Counted from the stretch's first letter, positions 1 to 8,413 are shown. The stretch: 64,000 nt of DNA from Amphritea atlantica (GCF_018860855.1 NZ_JAHKQE010000028.1:62001-126000), one strand, 5' to 3'. Made by a program: numbers and translations. Notes: a model not told the origin generated them from the letters alone.

Positions 1-519
1 GCGATCGATGGTAACTCTGTTTACCGTCATAAAGATCTGCAAGCGATGCAAGATCCTTCACAAGAAGACGAGCGTGAAGCACGCGCGGCTCAGTGGGAGC
101 TTAACTATGTAGCGCTGGATGGTACCATCGGTTGCATGGTTAACGGTGCAGGCCTGGCAATGGGTACGATGGATATCGTTTCGTTGTTCGGCGGCTTCCC
201 AGCTAACTTCCTGGACGTTGGTGGCGGCGCAACTAAAGAGCGTGTTACCGAGGCTTTCAAAATTATCCTTGAAGACTCTAAGGTTAAAGCCGTTCTGGTT
301 AACATCTTTGGTGGTATCGTACGTTGCGATCTAATTGCTGAAGGTATTATCGGTGCAGTTAAGGAAGTAGGCGTAAAAGTACCAGTTGTTGTACGTCTGG
401 AAGGTAACAATGCAGAGCTTGGTTCTAAGCTGCTGTCTGAGTCTGGTCTGGCTATCATTGCCGCGACTAGCCTGACAGATGCTGCAGAGCAAGCCGTTAA
501 AGCAGCGGAGGGTAAATAA
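1..519 (+). CDS. sucC: Succinyl-CoA synthetase beta subunit, C-terminal part
   Basis: The open frame enters from outside the window and ends at a TAA at 517-519, leaving 172 C-terminal residues, a little under half of the usual ~388. SucC binds the nucleotide and, with SucD, interconverts succinyl-CoA and succinate with ATP or GTP formation in the TCA cycle. The remaining part is the CoA-ligase domain: the glycine-rich stretch GGGATKERV and the segment [11 protein letters not shown] are typical of the family. The next gene starts 2 nt after the stop, as in most sucCD operons. It is cut only by the window edge. Confidence 0.97.
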   Translation, partial: AIDGNSVYRHKDLQAMQDPSQEDEREARAAQWELNYVALDGTIGCMVNGAGLAMGTMDIVSLFGGFPANFLDVGGGATKERVTEAFKIILEDSKVKAVLVNIFGGIVRCDLIAEGIIGAVKEVGVKVPVVVRLEGNNAELGSKLLSESGLAIIAATSLTDAAEQAVKAAEGK

Positions 520-521
520 CA

Positions 522-1397
522 ATGTCCGTTCTGATTAATAAAGACACCAAAGTAATCTGTCAGGGTTTCACTGGTGGTCAGGGTACCTTCCACTCTGAAC
601 AAGCGATTGCTTACGGTACTAAAATGGTCGGTGGTGTTACACCGGGTAAAGGCGGTACTGAGCATTTAGGTCTGCCTGTATTTAATACAGTCGCTGAAGC
701 GGTTGAAGTGACAGGTGCTGAAGCATCGGTTATCTACGTACCGGCTCCTTTCTGTAAGGATTCTATCCTTGAAGCGGCTAATAGCGGCATCAAACTGATC
801 GTTTGTATCACTGAGCACATCCCGGTTCTTGATATGCTGGAATGTAAAGTGGTATGTGACAATCTAGGTGTTCGTCTGATCGGACCAAACTGCCCGGGTG
901 TTATCACTCCGGGAGAGTGTAAGATTGGTATCATGCCAGGCCATATTCATCTGCCAGGTAAGGTCGGTATCGTTTCACGTTCCGGTACCCTGACTTATGA
1001 AGCCGTTAAGCAGACTACAGATGCTGGTTTCGGTCAGTCTACCTGTGTCGGTATTGGTGGTGACCCAATTCCAGGTTCTAACTTCATCGATATTCTGGAA
1101 CTGTTCCAGAACGATCCACAGACTGAAGCGATCGTTATGATCGGTGAGATCGGTGGTTCTGCTGAAGAAGAAGCGGCAGCTTACATCAAAGCTAACGTAA
1201 CTAAGCCTGTTGTGTCTTACATCGCTGGTGTTACTGCACCTGCTGGTAAGCGTATGGGTCATGCGGGCGCGATCATCTCTGGTGGTAAAGGTACAGCAGA
1301 CGAGAAGTTTGCTGCTCTGGAAGCGGCTGGTGTTAAAACTGTTCGTTCCCTCGCTCAGATCGCTGACGGTCTGCGTGAAGTAACTGGTTGGAAATAA
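522..1397 (+). CDS. sucD: Succinyl-CoA synthetase alpha subunit
   Basis: A full-length 291-residue SucD, the usual family length. It carries the CoA-binding Rossmann domain at the N-terminus ([11 protein letters not shown]) and the catalytic histidine that is phosphorylated during turnover, seen here as His247 in the motif GHAGAI. It forms the TCA-cycle synthetase with SucC in the cytoplasm. Start at ATG 522, 2 nt after the sucC stop, so the two are presumably translationally coupled. A strong hairpin-T terminator about 60 bp downstream ends the operon. Confidence 0.98.
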   Translation: MSVLINKDTKVICQGFTGGQGTFHSEQAIAYGTKMVGGVTPGKGGTEHLGLPVFNTVAEAVEVTGAEASVIYVPAPFCKDSILEAANSGIKLIVCITEHIPVLDMLECKVVCDNLGVRLIGPNCPGVITPGECKIGIMPGHIHLPGKVGIVSRSGTLTYEAVKQTTDAGFGQSTCVGIGGDPIPGSNFIDILELFQNDPQTEAIVMIGEIGGSAEEEAAAYIKANVTKPVVSYIAGVTAPAGKRMGHAGAIISGGKGTADEKFAALEAAGVKTVRSLAQIADGLREVTGWK

Positions 1398-1458
1398 TCG
1401 CACTGCGATTTTCTAGTCGCTATGAGTGATGCGTTACTTGTTAATGACTAGATGTTAG

Positions 1459-1485
1459 AAAAACCGCCTATCGGCGGTTTTTTTG
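1459..1485 (+). terminator. Rho-independent terminator after sucD
   Basis: The arms at 1459-1468 (AAAAACCGCC) and 1473-1482 (GGCGGTTTTT) pair perfectly around a 4-nt loop and run into Ts. This is a textbook intrinsic terminator for sucCD. Confidence 0.9.
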
Positions 1486-1550
1486 TGCCTGTTGATTGCG
1501 TTTGATTCTTATCTGCAGGTATTCTGGTTTGATCTATTAAAGGAGTTGTT

Positions 1551-1829
1551 ATGAGTTTGTTTTCTACTATCAAATCACTTTTTGGTTCGGCGGAGCAAAA
1601 GCCGGAAGTGCCGCAGGAATTGCCATCAGAAGAGTATCAAGGGTTCACGATTACACCGGCACCTGTGCATGAAGATGGCGGTTATCGTGTCAATGGGCTA
1701 ATCACTAAGGGGGAGCAGAGCCATCGGTTTATTCGGGCTGATATGCTGCCCTCCAGTGAAAGTTGTGCAGCCGAAGTGATTCGTAAAGCCAAGCAGATGA
1801 TTGATCAACAAGGTGATGGGTTGTTCTAA
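1551..1829 (+). CDS. HlyU-family small protein
   Basis: 92 residues resembling the HlyU-like family (PF10115): the core EEYQGFTITPAPV, then YRVNGLI, HRFIRADML and a C-terminal KAKQMIDQQGDGLF. The family is named after a Vibrio haemolysin regulator, but most members are short cytoplasmic proteins of unknown role; no helix-turn-helix is obvious here. Start at ATG 1551 behind AAAGGAG. The MOSC gene begins 4 nt after the stop, so the two are probably co-transcribed. Family assignment is good; a regulatory function is not shown. Confidence 0.75.
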   Translation: MSLFSTIKSLFGSAEQKPEVPQELPSEEYQGFTITPAPVHEDGGYRVNGLITKGEQSHRFIRADMLPSSESCAAEVIRKAKQMIDQQGDGLF

Positions 1830-1833
1830 CACG

Positions 1834-2331
1834 ATGACTCAAAAGCAGCTGTTTGCCCGTTATGGTAAAGATCTTAAGCCTGGTCGGCTTGAGTGGATCG
1901 GCTTACGACCCGGGCGTAAACAAGCGATGTGGGTGGTTGATGAGGCGCAAGCGCTCGCGGGTTTGGGCCTTGAGGGTGATCATCGGTGTGCTAAAACACC
2001 GGGTTCTGCGCGGCAGATCACTCTGATCTCCAGTGAGTTTATTAGTTTGATTGAAACCTATACGGGTATCGAGCAGATAGACCCGAGTTTGCTGCGACGT
2101 AATTTAGTGGTCAGTGGTATCAACCTTAACGCCTTACGGCATCAAACCTTCAGTATTGATGCTGCAGTATTCGAGGCGACCGCATTGTGTCATCCCTGTG
2201 TTCGGATGAATCAGGCCTTAGGTCAGGGCGGTGCGGCCTCGATGTTAGGCTATGGAGGGCTGTGTGCTCGTATTCTGGAATCGGGGCTTGTACGGCTTGG
2301 TGATCAGTTGAAACCCCTAGCAAGTAGTTGA
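1834..2331 (+). CDS. MOSC domain-containing protein
   Basis: 165 residues from ATG 1834. A longer in-frame start at 1801 lies inside the upstream gene and is less likely. The protein matches a MOSC (molybdenum cofactor sulfurase C-terminal) domain: GLEGDHRC near the N-terminus, an LRRNLVVSGINL core, and the conserved cysteine segment CHPCVRMN followed by GYGGLCARI. MOSC proteins bind molybdopterin or sulfur-carrying substrates; the substrate here cannot be deduced. It sits directly after the HlyU-like gene. Confidence 0.8.
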   Translation: MTQKQLFARYGKDLKPGRLEWIGLRPGRKQAMWVVDEAQALAGLGLEGDHRCAKTPGSARQITLISSEFISLIETYTGIEQIDPSLLRRNLVVSGINLNALRHQTFSIDAAVFEATALCHPCVRMNQALGQGGAASMLGYGGLCARILESGLVRLGDQLKPLASS

Positions 2332-2445
2332 ATTGGGGTGAGGGTTTTGTAATTCAAGGCCATAGGCCAAACAACATAGCGTCTGTCGATTTAGCAGGGG
2401 CAATGATTGATTCGCTTAAGGGAGATAAGTAATAGAAGGGTGTGG

Positions 2446-2474
2446 AGAAAAGAGAGCCTTAGGCTCTCTTTTCT
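2446..2474. terminator. Bidirectional terminator between MOSC gene and nhaA
   Basis: Arms at 2447-2458 and 2462-2473 form a 12-bp perfect stem with a 3-nt loop. A-rich on the left and T-rich on the right, it can terminate both the plus-strand MOSC transcript and the minus-strand nhaA transcript, whose coding region ends 9 bp away. Confidence 0.85.
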
Positions 2475-2482
2475 GTGGAGGA

Positions 2483-3838
2483 TTACTTTTCTTTTTTGCT
2501 GGTTTTAAAGTACAGCCACGCAAAGCCGATGAGACCGGAGATCAATGAGGCAAACAGGATGCCCGTTTTAGCCATCAATAGGTCTGATGGGTATTGGGCA
2601 AAGCCTAGTTCTGCGATGAATATCGACATGGTAAAGCCGATACCCCCCATAAACGCAACACCGATAATATGATCAAAATTCAGACCTTTTGGTAAAGCGC
2701 TGACTTTCAGTTTAACGGCCAGCCATGTAAATCCAGCGATGCCAATTAACTTACCAAAAATTAGACCGGCACCTATACCCAGAGTGACTTGGTGTGAAAG
2801 CACTTCGGCATATTCAGACCAATTAATAGGCACGCCGGCATTGGCAAGGGCGAAGATTGGAATGATTAGATAAGCCGATGGTAGGTGCAGTTTATGTTCG
2901 AGTACTTGAGCCGGTGCTTGAACTTTATACACCCCTTGGCCGAGTGCACGAACCCGAGATCTTAATGCATCATTGAGTATGATGTTTTCATTTTGTCCAA
3001 ATATGCTTTTGATATGAGCGGCACTCTCGTTGACTAACGTGAGAAATCGCTTCGGATCATACTTGGGTTTCATCGGAATGGTAAAGGCAAGTAAAACACC
3101 GGCAAGCGTGGCGTGCACACCGCTTTTTAGCATCGCAATCCAGAGGATAACGCCAATAAGCGAGTAGGGTAGAATGCGTCTGACGCCGCCTAGGTTGAAG
3201 CAGATCAGGATAAAGATCATAAAGGCAGCGGTAAGCAATGCTGATAGGTTAATTGTTTCGGTATAAAACACAGCAATGACCACCACGGCACCAAGGTCAT
3301 CGACAATCGCCAGTGCAACTAGAAACATCAGTAGATTTTGCGGCACCCGATTGCCCAACAGCGCGAGTGCGCCAAGGGCGAAAGCAATATCCGTTGCCAT
3401 GGGTATGCCCCAGCCAATTAAGGTGTGCCCCTCTAAGTTAATTGCAGCATAGATCAATGCTGGCATTAGCATGCCGCCGACGGCTGCAATGATTGGCAGT
3501 GAAGCTTGTTTGATATTGGCCAGTTCGCCCACCAGTATCTCGCGTTTTAATTCGAGCCCGACGACTAGGAAAAACAGCGCCATCAAACCGTCGTTGATCC
3601 AGTGGTGTAGGGTTTTGGACAGCTGAAAGCCTTCGAAGCCGATAACAAATTTGGTTTGTAATATATGATGGTAGCCTTCACTTAATTGTGTGTTGGCAAT
3701 AACGAGTGCGACAACCGCAAACAGCATCAGCAAGATGCCACTGGTGGTCTGGCGATGAATGAACTCCTCTAGAGGTGTTAGAATCGTCGCAAAAGCTTTT
3801 TCCCAGGGTGCGGTATAGACTTTACCTACACGTCTCAT
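2483..3838 (-). CDS. nhaA: Na+/H+ antiporter NhaA
   Basis: A multi-spanning inner-membrane antiporter that exports Na+ in exchange for protons, used for sodium and pH homeostasis and expected in a marine organism. The NhaA signatures are clear: Asp150 in MATDIAF and the paired Asp180-Asp181 in AIVDDLGA, equivalent to the ion-binding aspartates of E. coli NhaA. At 451 residues it is about 60 longer than E. coli NhaA. The excess is an N-terminal cytoplasmic stretch of about 30 residues and an enlarged hydrophilic loop around residues 260-310, before the last helices. It appears to be monocistronic. Confidence 0.96.
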   Translation of the reverse strand: MRRVGKVYTAPWEKAFATILTPLEEFIHRQTTSGILLMLFAVVALVIANTQLSEGYHHILQTKFVIGFEGFQLSKTLHHWINDGLMALFFLVVGLELKREILVGELANIKQASLPIIAAVGGMLMPALIYAAINLEGHTLIGWGIPMATDIAFALGALALLGNRVPQNLLMFLVALAIVDDLGAVVVIAVFYTETINLSALLTAAFMIFILICFNLGGVRRILPYSLIGVILWIAMLKSGVHATLAGVLLAFTIPMKPKYDPKRFLTLVNESAAHIKSIFGQNENIILNDALRSRVRALGQGVYKVQAPAQVLEHKLHLPSAYLIIPIFALANAGVPINWSEYAEVLSHQVTLGIGAGLIFGKLIGIAGFTWLAVKLKVSALPKGLNFDHIIGVAFMGGIGFTMSIFIAELGFAQYPSDLLMAKTGILFASLISGLIGFAWLYFKTSKKEK

Positions 3839-3941
3839 TGATGACTCCTGAATTCTGTAATCGGCTATTTAATTGTGCTTGTATCATAAACATAAGGTAG
3901 ATGTTGTTCTATGTGTGATTGAGTTGATTCGCATTAAAGGA

Positions 3942-4331
3942 TTACTCATTGCAAGGGTAGAGTGATTTGATGGTGTTATAAACGATAATATCTCGCTGAG
4001 TTTTCTCTGGGTAGGTGGTGGTTTTTAATTTTTCGGTTACTTTATTGATAACCGTTTTGTCATCTATCCCCTCGGGTAGGCAGAAGCCGGCCAAATAAGT
4101 TACCTGTGTACTAGGGTGTTTTTTGCCTAAACGGGTGCGGTAGGCGCGCTGCAAAAATTCACTTTCTTCCCCAGTGCTAATATTTTTAATAATTGCGCCA
4201 TCGGTAAGGTTAGCGCCAGCAAGAAAGCCTGCAATATATTCTGCAGAGATGTCGTTTTGGTCATGCTGATCGGCAAATGCAGGAGCAGTCATAAAGGTCA
4301 TTGCGAAAACTACAGTCATTGCTTTTTTCAT
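3942..4331 (-). CDS. Small exported protein, Rap1a/Tai-like
   Basis: 129 residues with an N-terminal signal peptide ending AFA-DQ near residue 20, so it is probably periplasmic. The mature part has the layout of the Rap1a/Tai immunity family: an N-terminal EYIAGFLAGA helix, the central FCLPEG segment with one cysteine, and a C-terminal LYPCNE with the second cysteine, which would form the family disulfide. ATG 4331 is preceded by AAGGAAAG. Rap1a proteins neutralise type VI effectors, but many relatives are orphans of unknown role. No toxin gene lies beside it. Family call is tentative. Confidence 0.55.
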   Translation of the reverse strand: MKKAMTVVFAMTFMTAPAFADQHDQNDISAEYIAGFLAGANLTDGAIIKNISTGEESEFLQRAYRTRLGKKHPSTQVTYLAGFCLPEGIDDKTVINKVTEKLKTTTYPEKTQRDIIVYNTIKSLYPCNE

Positions 4332-4734
4332 GATGGCTTTCCTTAAATTACAATTATCTGTTCAGATGAGTGTGGCGATGAAAGCTGATGCTTCAGCTTT
4401 TTATTGTAGATGATTTTAGGATGCTGACGTGTGGCAGGGAAAGTGACATGGCTACCTTTATTGCCCTGTTTGTTGATGCTGATGGCTGGATATCCTATTT
4501 TGTTAAATTATCTGAAAGCGTTTATCGCGCTTTATTTAGCTAGAGATTAGCAGAGGGTAGCGCGCTGTTGCAACAGAATCCTTGGTTAGATTTTTGCGGC
4601 TTCATGATCAGGTTCAATGGGTTATGTTGCCGGTGCTTGGGGGATTTGCTAACGGGGTATTAAGGGGAGGTTAAAGACAAAAAAAGAGAGCCAATAGGCT
4701 CCCTTTTAATCTGTTTCTTAACGCTTAGACGCGA
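4332..4734. other. Intergenic region between helicase and exported protein
   Basis: About 400 bp. The helicase terminator lies at 4679-4711. The minus-strand promoter and ribosome site of the exported protein should lie at the left end: a GATAAT-like -10 is visible on the minus strand at 4353-4358. A 31-codon plus-strand ORF (4448-4543) has a purine-rich stretch in front but nothing else to support it. The rest shows no recognisable gene. Confidence 0.5.
4679..4711 (-). terminator. Rho-independent terminator of the DEAD-box helicase gene
   Basis: Read on the minus strand, AAAAGGGAGCC pairs with GGCTCTCTTTTT around a 4-nt loop with one G-U pair, followed by a T run. It lies 25 bp beyond the helicase stop codon. 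Confidence 0.85.
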
Positions 4735-6480
4735 TTAACTTTCGCGCTTTGGACGAGGCTTGCGAGGTGCACCGCGGTCGTTAGTGCCGCGACCTTTGCC
4801 TTTAAACTCGCCACGTGGTTTGCGTGGTGCAGGGCGAGCAATCTCACCTTCCATCAGGCTGATATCGATCTTCTTGCGACAGATAAACACGCCTTTGAGT
4901 TGCTGCAATACTTCGGTCGGCATCCCTTTAGGTAGCTGAACAGTACTGTAATCATCAAATAGGCGAATATCACCGATATGGCGGCTGTTAATGTCCGCTT
5001 CATTGGCAATAGCACCAACGATGTTTTTAACCTGTATGCCGTCGTTACGACCCACTTCCAGACGATATACATCGAGATCGGCGTAGTCAATGCGTTCGCG
5101 CTTAGCACCGCGATCACTGTCACGGTCATTATCACGTTCACGACGAGCACGAGGTTCAGGCTCAGGTGGTAGAATCAATGGTTTCTCTTTCTGTGCCATA
5201 AATAGCAAGGCAGAGGCTAGATCCAGTGTTTCCAATTTGGTTTCGCTGGCCAGTTGGTCGATCAGCTCGCGGTAAGTGCCCATATCTTCATCATTAAAGA
5301 TAGTGGTGATCTGTTCGCGGAAAGATTCTAGACGTTTGCTCTGAACCATATCCCGTGAAGGGAGATCCATCTGTTTGATTGGCTGACGGGTCGCTTGTTC
5401 AATCTGTTTTAGTAGGCGACGTTCCCGTGGCGCAACAAAGAGAATCGCCTTACCATCACGCCCAGCACGGCCGGTACGGCCGATACGGTGTACGTAGGCT
5501 TCGGTGTCGTAAGGGATATCATAGTTGATGACCATGCCGACACGCTCAACATCAAGACCACGTGCGGCAACATCGGTTGCGACAACGATATCGAGCTTAG
5601 CGTCTTTCAGGCGTTGCACGGTGCGTTCACGTAGCTGCTGGTTCATATCACCGTTAAGTGCTGCTGCGGAATAACCGCGGGCTTCAAGCTTCTCAGCAAT
5701 TTCGGTGGTAGCTGTTTTAGTACGGGCGAAGATAATAATACCGCCACAATCTTCTGTTTCCAGAATACGTACTAGAGCATCCAGTTTGTTCACACCTGAT
5801 ACGATCCAGCAACGCTGATCGATATTTTCCATGGTGGACGTTTTTGATGCAATTTTGATCTCTTGCGGATCGCGCATATAGCGCTTGGTGATCCGACGGA
5901 TCTGCTCAGGCATGGTGGCAGAAAATAATGCAGTCTGACGTTCAGCTGGCGTTTTGGCCATGATGGTTTCAACGTCATCAATAAAGCCCATGCGGAGCAT
6001 TTCGTCGGCTTCATCGAGTACCATTGCTTTGAGTTCATCAAGCTTCAGTGTACCGCGATTCAAGTGGTCCATAACGCGACCTGGTGTGCCCACAACAACA
6101 TGTGGTCCACGACGCAGTTGTTTCAGCTGCAGGGTATAGCTCTGGCCGCCGTAGATAGGCAGTACGTGGAAACCAGGAACGTGACGTGCATACGCTTGAA
6201 ACGCTTCAGCAACCTGAACCGCGAGTTCGCGTGTTGGTGCTAGCACTAAAACCTGAGGTTTGTTGAGTTTCAGGTCAATACGGCTCAGTAAAGGTAAAGC
6301 AAAAGCAGCGGTTTTACCGGTACCTGTTTGTGCCATCCCCAGAACATCCTGCCCGTTCAGTAATAGCGGGATACATGCGGCTTGAATTGGTGATGGTGTT
6401 TCATAGCCAAGCTCTGTGATGGATTTAAGAACGGAAGAGGGGAGATCAAGGTCGCTGAATGCGACTTGTGTGTCTGACAT
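4735..6480 (-). CDS. deaD: DEAD-box ATP-dependent RNA helicase (DeaD/CsdA type)
   Basis: 581 residues. RecA domain 1 has the Q motif (GYETPSPIQ, ~25-33), Walker A AQTGTGKT (50-57), PTREL, and DEAD at 156-159. Domain 2 has FSATMP and the HRIGRTGRAGR motif. Residues ~460-545 form the DbpA/CsdA-type RNA-binding domain, and the end is an Arg/Gly/Lys-rich tail. Such proteins unwind structured RNA in ribosome assembly and cold-shock mRNA decay. The family's long C-terminal extension and RNA-binding domain favour DeaD over RhlE or SrmB. The gene stands alone with its own terminator. Confidence 0.93.
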   Translation of the reverse strand: MSDTQVAFSDLDLPSSVLKSITELGYETPSPIQAACIPLLLNGQDVLGMAQTGTGKTAAFALPLLSRIDLKLNKPQVLVLAPTRELAVQVAEAFQAYARHVPGFHVLPIYGGQSYTLQLKQLRRGPHVVVGTPGRVMDHLNRGTLKLDELKAMVLDEADEMLRMGFIDDVETIMAKTPAERQTALFSATMPEQIRRITKRYMRDPQEIKIASKTSTMENIDQRCWIVSGVNKLDALVRILETEDCGGIIIFARTKTATTEIAEKLEARGYSAAALNGDMNQQLRERTVQRLKDAKLDIVVATDVAARGLDVERVGMVINYDIPYDTEAYVHRIGRTGRAGRDGKAILFVAPRERRLLKQIEQATRQPIKQMDLPSRDMVQSKRLESFREQITTIFNDEDMGTYRELIDQLASETKLETLDLASALLFMAQKEKPLILPPEPEPRARRERDNDRDSDRGAKRERIDYADLDVYRLEVGRNDGIQVKNIVGAIANEADINSRHIGDIRLFDDYSTVQLPKGMPTEVLQQLKGVFICRKKIDISLMEGEIARPAPRKPRGEFKGKGRGTNDRGAPRKPRPKRES

Positions 6481-6581
6481 ATTTGAAGGTACCGGAAGGA
6501 ATGCAATTGTAAAACGCAGTATTATACGCGCATTGTTAGATAAATGCCCACTTTTTATTGCCGAGACTCAGAGGGGCTTAT

Positions 6582-7241
6582 CTAGTTTAGTTGAATGTCA
6601 TCATACCAGCTGAGAAAGCTAGCGCCGCCATTATCGCTGTCGGTCATAATCGCAATAGCGTCTATCTCAGTGTAGGTTTTGTTAAACGCGGTTTGTAAGT
6701 CTGCTTGTATCGTGCGGCGGTGTTCGGTCCACTGTCCTATTAAGTCGGCTCCACTATCGATGGCCCACATATGTGCTCTGTTGGTGAAAGGGTTGTCCCA
6801 GCGGCTGTTGACCGGTTTGTTGTTTGACCAAACATAAACTAAGGTGCGTTTTTGCCAGAAAAAAGGGCCATCTGAGACAACGATGTATACGCGTACTGGA
6901 AAGTCATCGCCTGCTTTACTGGTTTCAACTGCGTCGGGCCAGATTGCGCTGATTTTCCAGCGCCAGCTGAGCTGAGTGTTGGCCGTTATCGGCAATGTTT
7001 TTTTATAAAAAAGGCCGGATGCAGCACTATCGGAGCGGGCTTCTAATATCTGGTTGTTGGTTTCTTTTATTAGACGATACTGGGTTTTGTCGACAAAGTT
7101 TTCGGTTTCCCACTGTTTAATGCCCTGCTGATCAAAGTTTGGAATCTGCGATGCCGAGGCTTGGCTTGGGGTTATTAAAAGCAGTGATATTAGGCTGTAT
7201 GCGTAAACTGCTGAGTAAATAATAGACATGTTTGTCTTCAT
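6582..7241 (-). CDS. DUF3047 domain exported protein
   Basis: 219 residues with an N-terminal hydrophobic signal (IIYSAVYAYSLISLLL) and an ASA cleavage region near residue 31, so likely periplasmic or lipid-facing. The rest matches DUF3047: LSWRWKI, LVYVWS, an IGQWTEHRR segment, and IAIMTDSDN followed by SWYDDIQL near the C-terminus. The function of the family is unknown; the beta-rich pattern suggests a carbohydrate-binding-like sandwich (inference). ATG 7241 is used here, with ATG 7229 as alternative. It is transcribed away from the orphan unit at 7257-7486. Confidence 0.75.
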   Translation of the reverse strand: MKTNMSIIYSAVYAYSLISLLLITPSQASASQIPNFDQQGIKQWETENFVDKTQYRLIKETNNQILEARSDSAASGLFYKKTLPITANTQLSWRWKISAIWPDAVETSKAGDDFPVRVYIVVSDGPFFWQKRTLVYVWSNNKPVNSRWDNPFTNRAHMWAIDSGADLIGQWTEHRRTIQADLQTAFNKTYTEIDAIAIMTDSDNGGASFLSWYDDIQLN

Positions 7242-7256
7242 TGTTCGGTTTTCGTC

Positions 7257-7262
7257 TATACT
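7257..7262 (+). promoter_or_regulatory. Possible -10 element of orphan transcript
   Basis: TATACT at 7257-7262 is close to the consensus -10 and would start a transcript near 7269 that ends at the 7453-7486 terminator. No convincing -35 is seen, so the promoter is tentative. Confidence 0.3.
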
Positions 7263-7486
7263 GAAAGAGTGTTTATGGTCAATGTATCAGAGTTTAATGC
7301 CTATTTCCCCTTCTGGTTAAGCTCTGAATGTTCTGCTATCGGTCGCTTTATTGCGGTTTCGGTGGGTTTCCTTGATCTGTCACGATGAGCATGAGGGTTG
7401 TCGGTCTATTCCCCTAGATGGCAGCTAATCATCGATTTTATGATGCTCATTTAAGGAGCCTAGAGTCATCTAGGCTCCTTTTTTTG
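7263..7486 (+). ncRNA. Candidate small RNA or short-peptide transcript
   Basis: This stretch has no normal gene yet ends in one of the best terminators of the window. An 8-bp inverted repeat, ATGAGCAT at 7385-7392 with ATGCTCAT at 7443-7450, closes a loop just before the terminator. The same stretch contains a 37-codon ORF (7275-7388) without a clear ribosome site. A small regulatory RNA of roughly 200 nt is the simpler reading; a short peptide is possible. No known RNA family was recognised. Confidence 0.35.
7453..7486 (+). terminator. Strong orphan rho-independent terminator
   Basis: Arms at 7453-7464 and 7469-7480 form 12 perfect base pairs with a GTCA loop, followed by a run of seven Ts. 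No plus-strand gene of normal size lies upstream; the divergent DUF3047 gene begins at 7241. Confidence 0.85.
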
Positions 7487-7599
7487 TCTTAAATTAAGCT
7501 GCTTGATGTGATGTTTGTGGCAACGAGCAGGTAGGCTAGACTTTCGGCTTCTATAGCTATCGATTATATTGGCGTATACATCGGTTTATGGGTGTAATA

Positions 7600-7623
7600 T
7601 TTATCAATTTATCAATTTATCGG
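7600..7623 (+). repeat. Three 8-bp tandem repeats before the atl gene
   Basis: TTTATCAA occurs twice, followed by a third copy altered to TTTATCGG, ending about 20 bp before the probable start codon. The array is in the position of the promoter or 5' leader, so copy-number change could alter expression (inference). Confidence 0.6.
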
Positions 7624-7642
7624 GCTTTTGTTGGAGAGTAGT

Positions 7643-7948
7643 GTGGTGCAGAATCCAGCCTATGAAGTGATTTGGCAGATTGTGGCGGCGATTCCGCAGG
7701 GCAAGGTTGCGACCTATGGGCAGGTAGCGCAATTAGCAGGGCTTCCTGGGGCCGCGAGGATGGTTGGTCGGTGTCTTAGTCAGTTGCCTCGCGACACTAA
7801 GTTGCCTTGGTTTCGAGTGGTTAATGCCAGTGGGCGAATCTCTTTGCCTGTGGGTAGTGAGGGCTATCTAAAGCAAGTGGCTCTATTGCAGGAGGAGGGT
7901 GTCGCGGTATTGAATGGGCGGATCAGTTTGGCTAAGTTTCGTTTATGA
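7643..7948 (+). CDS. Alkyltransferase-like (Atl) DNA repair protein
   Basis: 101 residues matching the DNA-binding domain of O6-alkylguanine-DNA methyltransferases: IPQGKVATYGQVA, the arginine-finger segment GAARMVGRCL, and the active-site region. There the usual PCHRV is PWFRVVN: Trp56 replaces the acceptor cysteine. Proteins with this change (Atl) bind alkylated guanine without repairing it and hand the lesion to nucleotide excision repair. GTG 7643 is chosen because GGAG lies 6 nt upstream; in-frame TTG codons at 7628 and 7631 are alternatives. Assignment is firm. Confidence 0.88.
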   Translation: MVQNPAYEVIWQIVAAIPQGKVATYGQVAQLAGLPGAARMVGRCLSQLPRDTKLPWFRVVNASGRISLPVGSEGYLKQVALLQEEGVAVLNGRISLAKFRL

Positions 7949-8017
7949 CTGAATTGGCTTGGGGTAGGATCAGAATGCTCACTTTCTGCTCGCCCTGATC
8001 CTTAGTTAGCCGTTCAG

Positions 8018-8413
8018 TTACTCTAGGTTGCCAGCTTCCATGTCATAGGGGAAGCAACCGACAAAGTGGACGTATTCATCTTCAAAGATGTGGGTTTTCT
8101 TGGCGCGGTACTCAAAATCAAACAGCAGTATCAGCCAGCTGACCTGTTTATCGCCGAGCTTTTCGATCTTTTTAATGATGGCGTCGCCATAGGAGTATGA
8201 CCAAGAGCAGGGGGCAATAATCTCGCGAGTCGGTGCGGTGCCTTTCTCGCAGCCGTTGGTTTCCATGTTTTCAGGGTCATATTCTGTGATTTCAAAGTTC
8301 TTGGCCCAGCGGTCTAGCCCCTGTTCATCTTCTTCAAAATAGCTGTCAGGAATGCTGGAGTAGTCGGTGGTTGAATACCAGACGGAAACAATACCTTCTT
8401 TCTCGAAATTCAT
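8018..8413 (-). CDS. Immunity protein 22 (Imm22)-like protein
   Basis: 131 acidic residues from ATG 8413, without signal peptide. The N-terminal EGIVSVW, the acidic middle (NFEITEYDPENME), the YSYGDAII segment and the C-terminal LILLFDFEY ... HFVGCFPYD recall the Imm22 family of immunity proteins from polymorphic toxin systems. The family call rests on motif recall only. The ATG overlaps the TGA of the upstream yfcL-like gene (ATGA), so the two are translationally coupled at the end of the purM operon. No toxin partner is visible, so an ordinary cytoplasmic role is equally possible. Confidence 0.5.
   Translation of the reverse strand: MNFEKEGIVSVWYSTTDYSSIPDSYFEEDEQGLDRWAKNFEITEYDPENMETNGCEKGTAPTREIIAPCSWSYSYGDAIIKKIEKLGDKQVSWLILLFDFEYRAKKTHIFEDEYVHFVGCFPYDMEAGNLE

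Noticed and set aside
105-665. Long minus-strand open frames over sucC and sucD
   Set aside because: They mirror the strongly coding plus-strand genes, have no recognisable protein content and no ribosome sites.
4448-4543. 31-codon ORF in the intergenic region after the helicase
   Set aside because: Only a loose purine-rich stretch in front and no similarity; the length is within chance.
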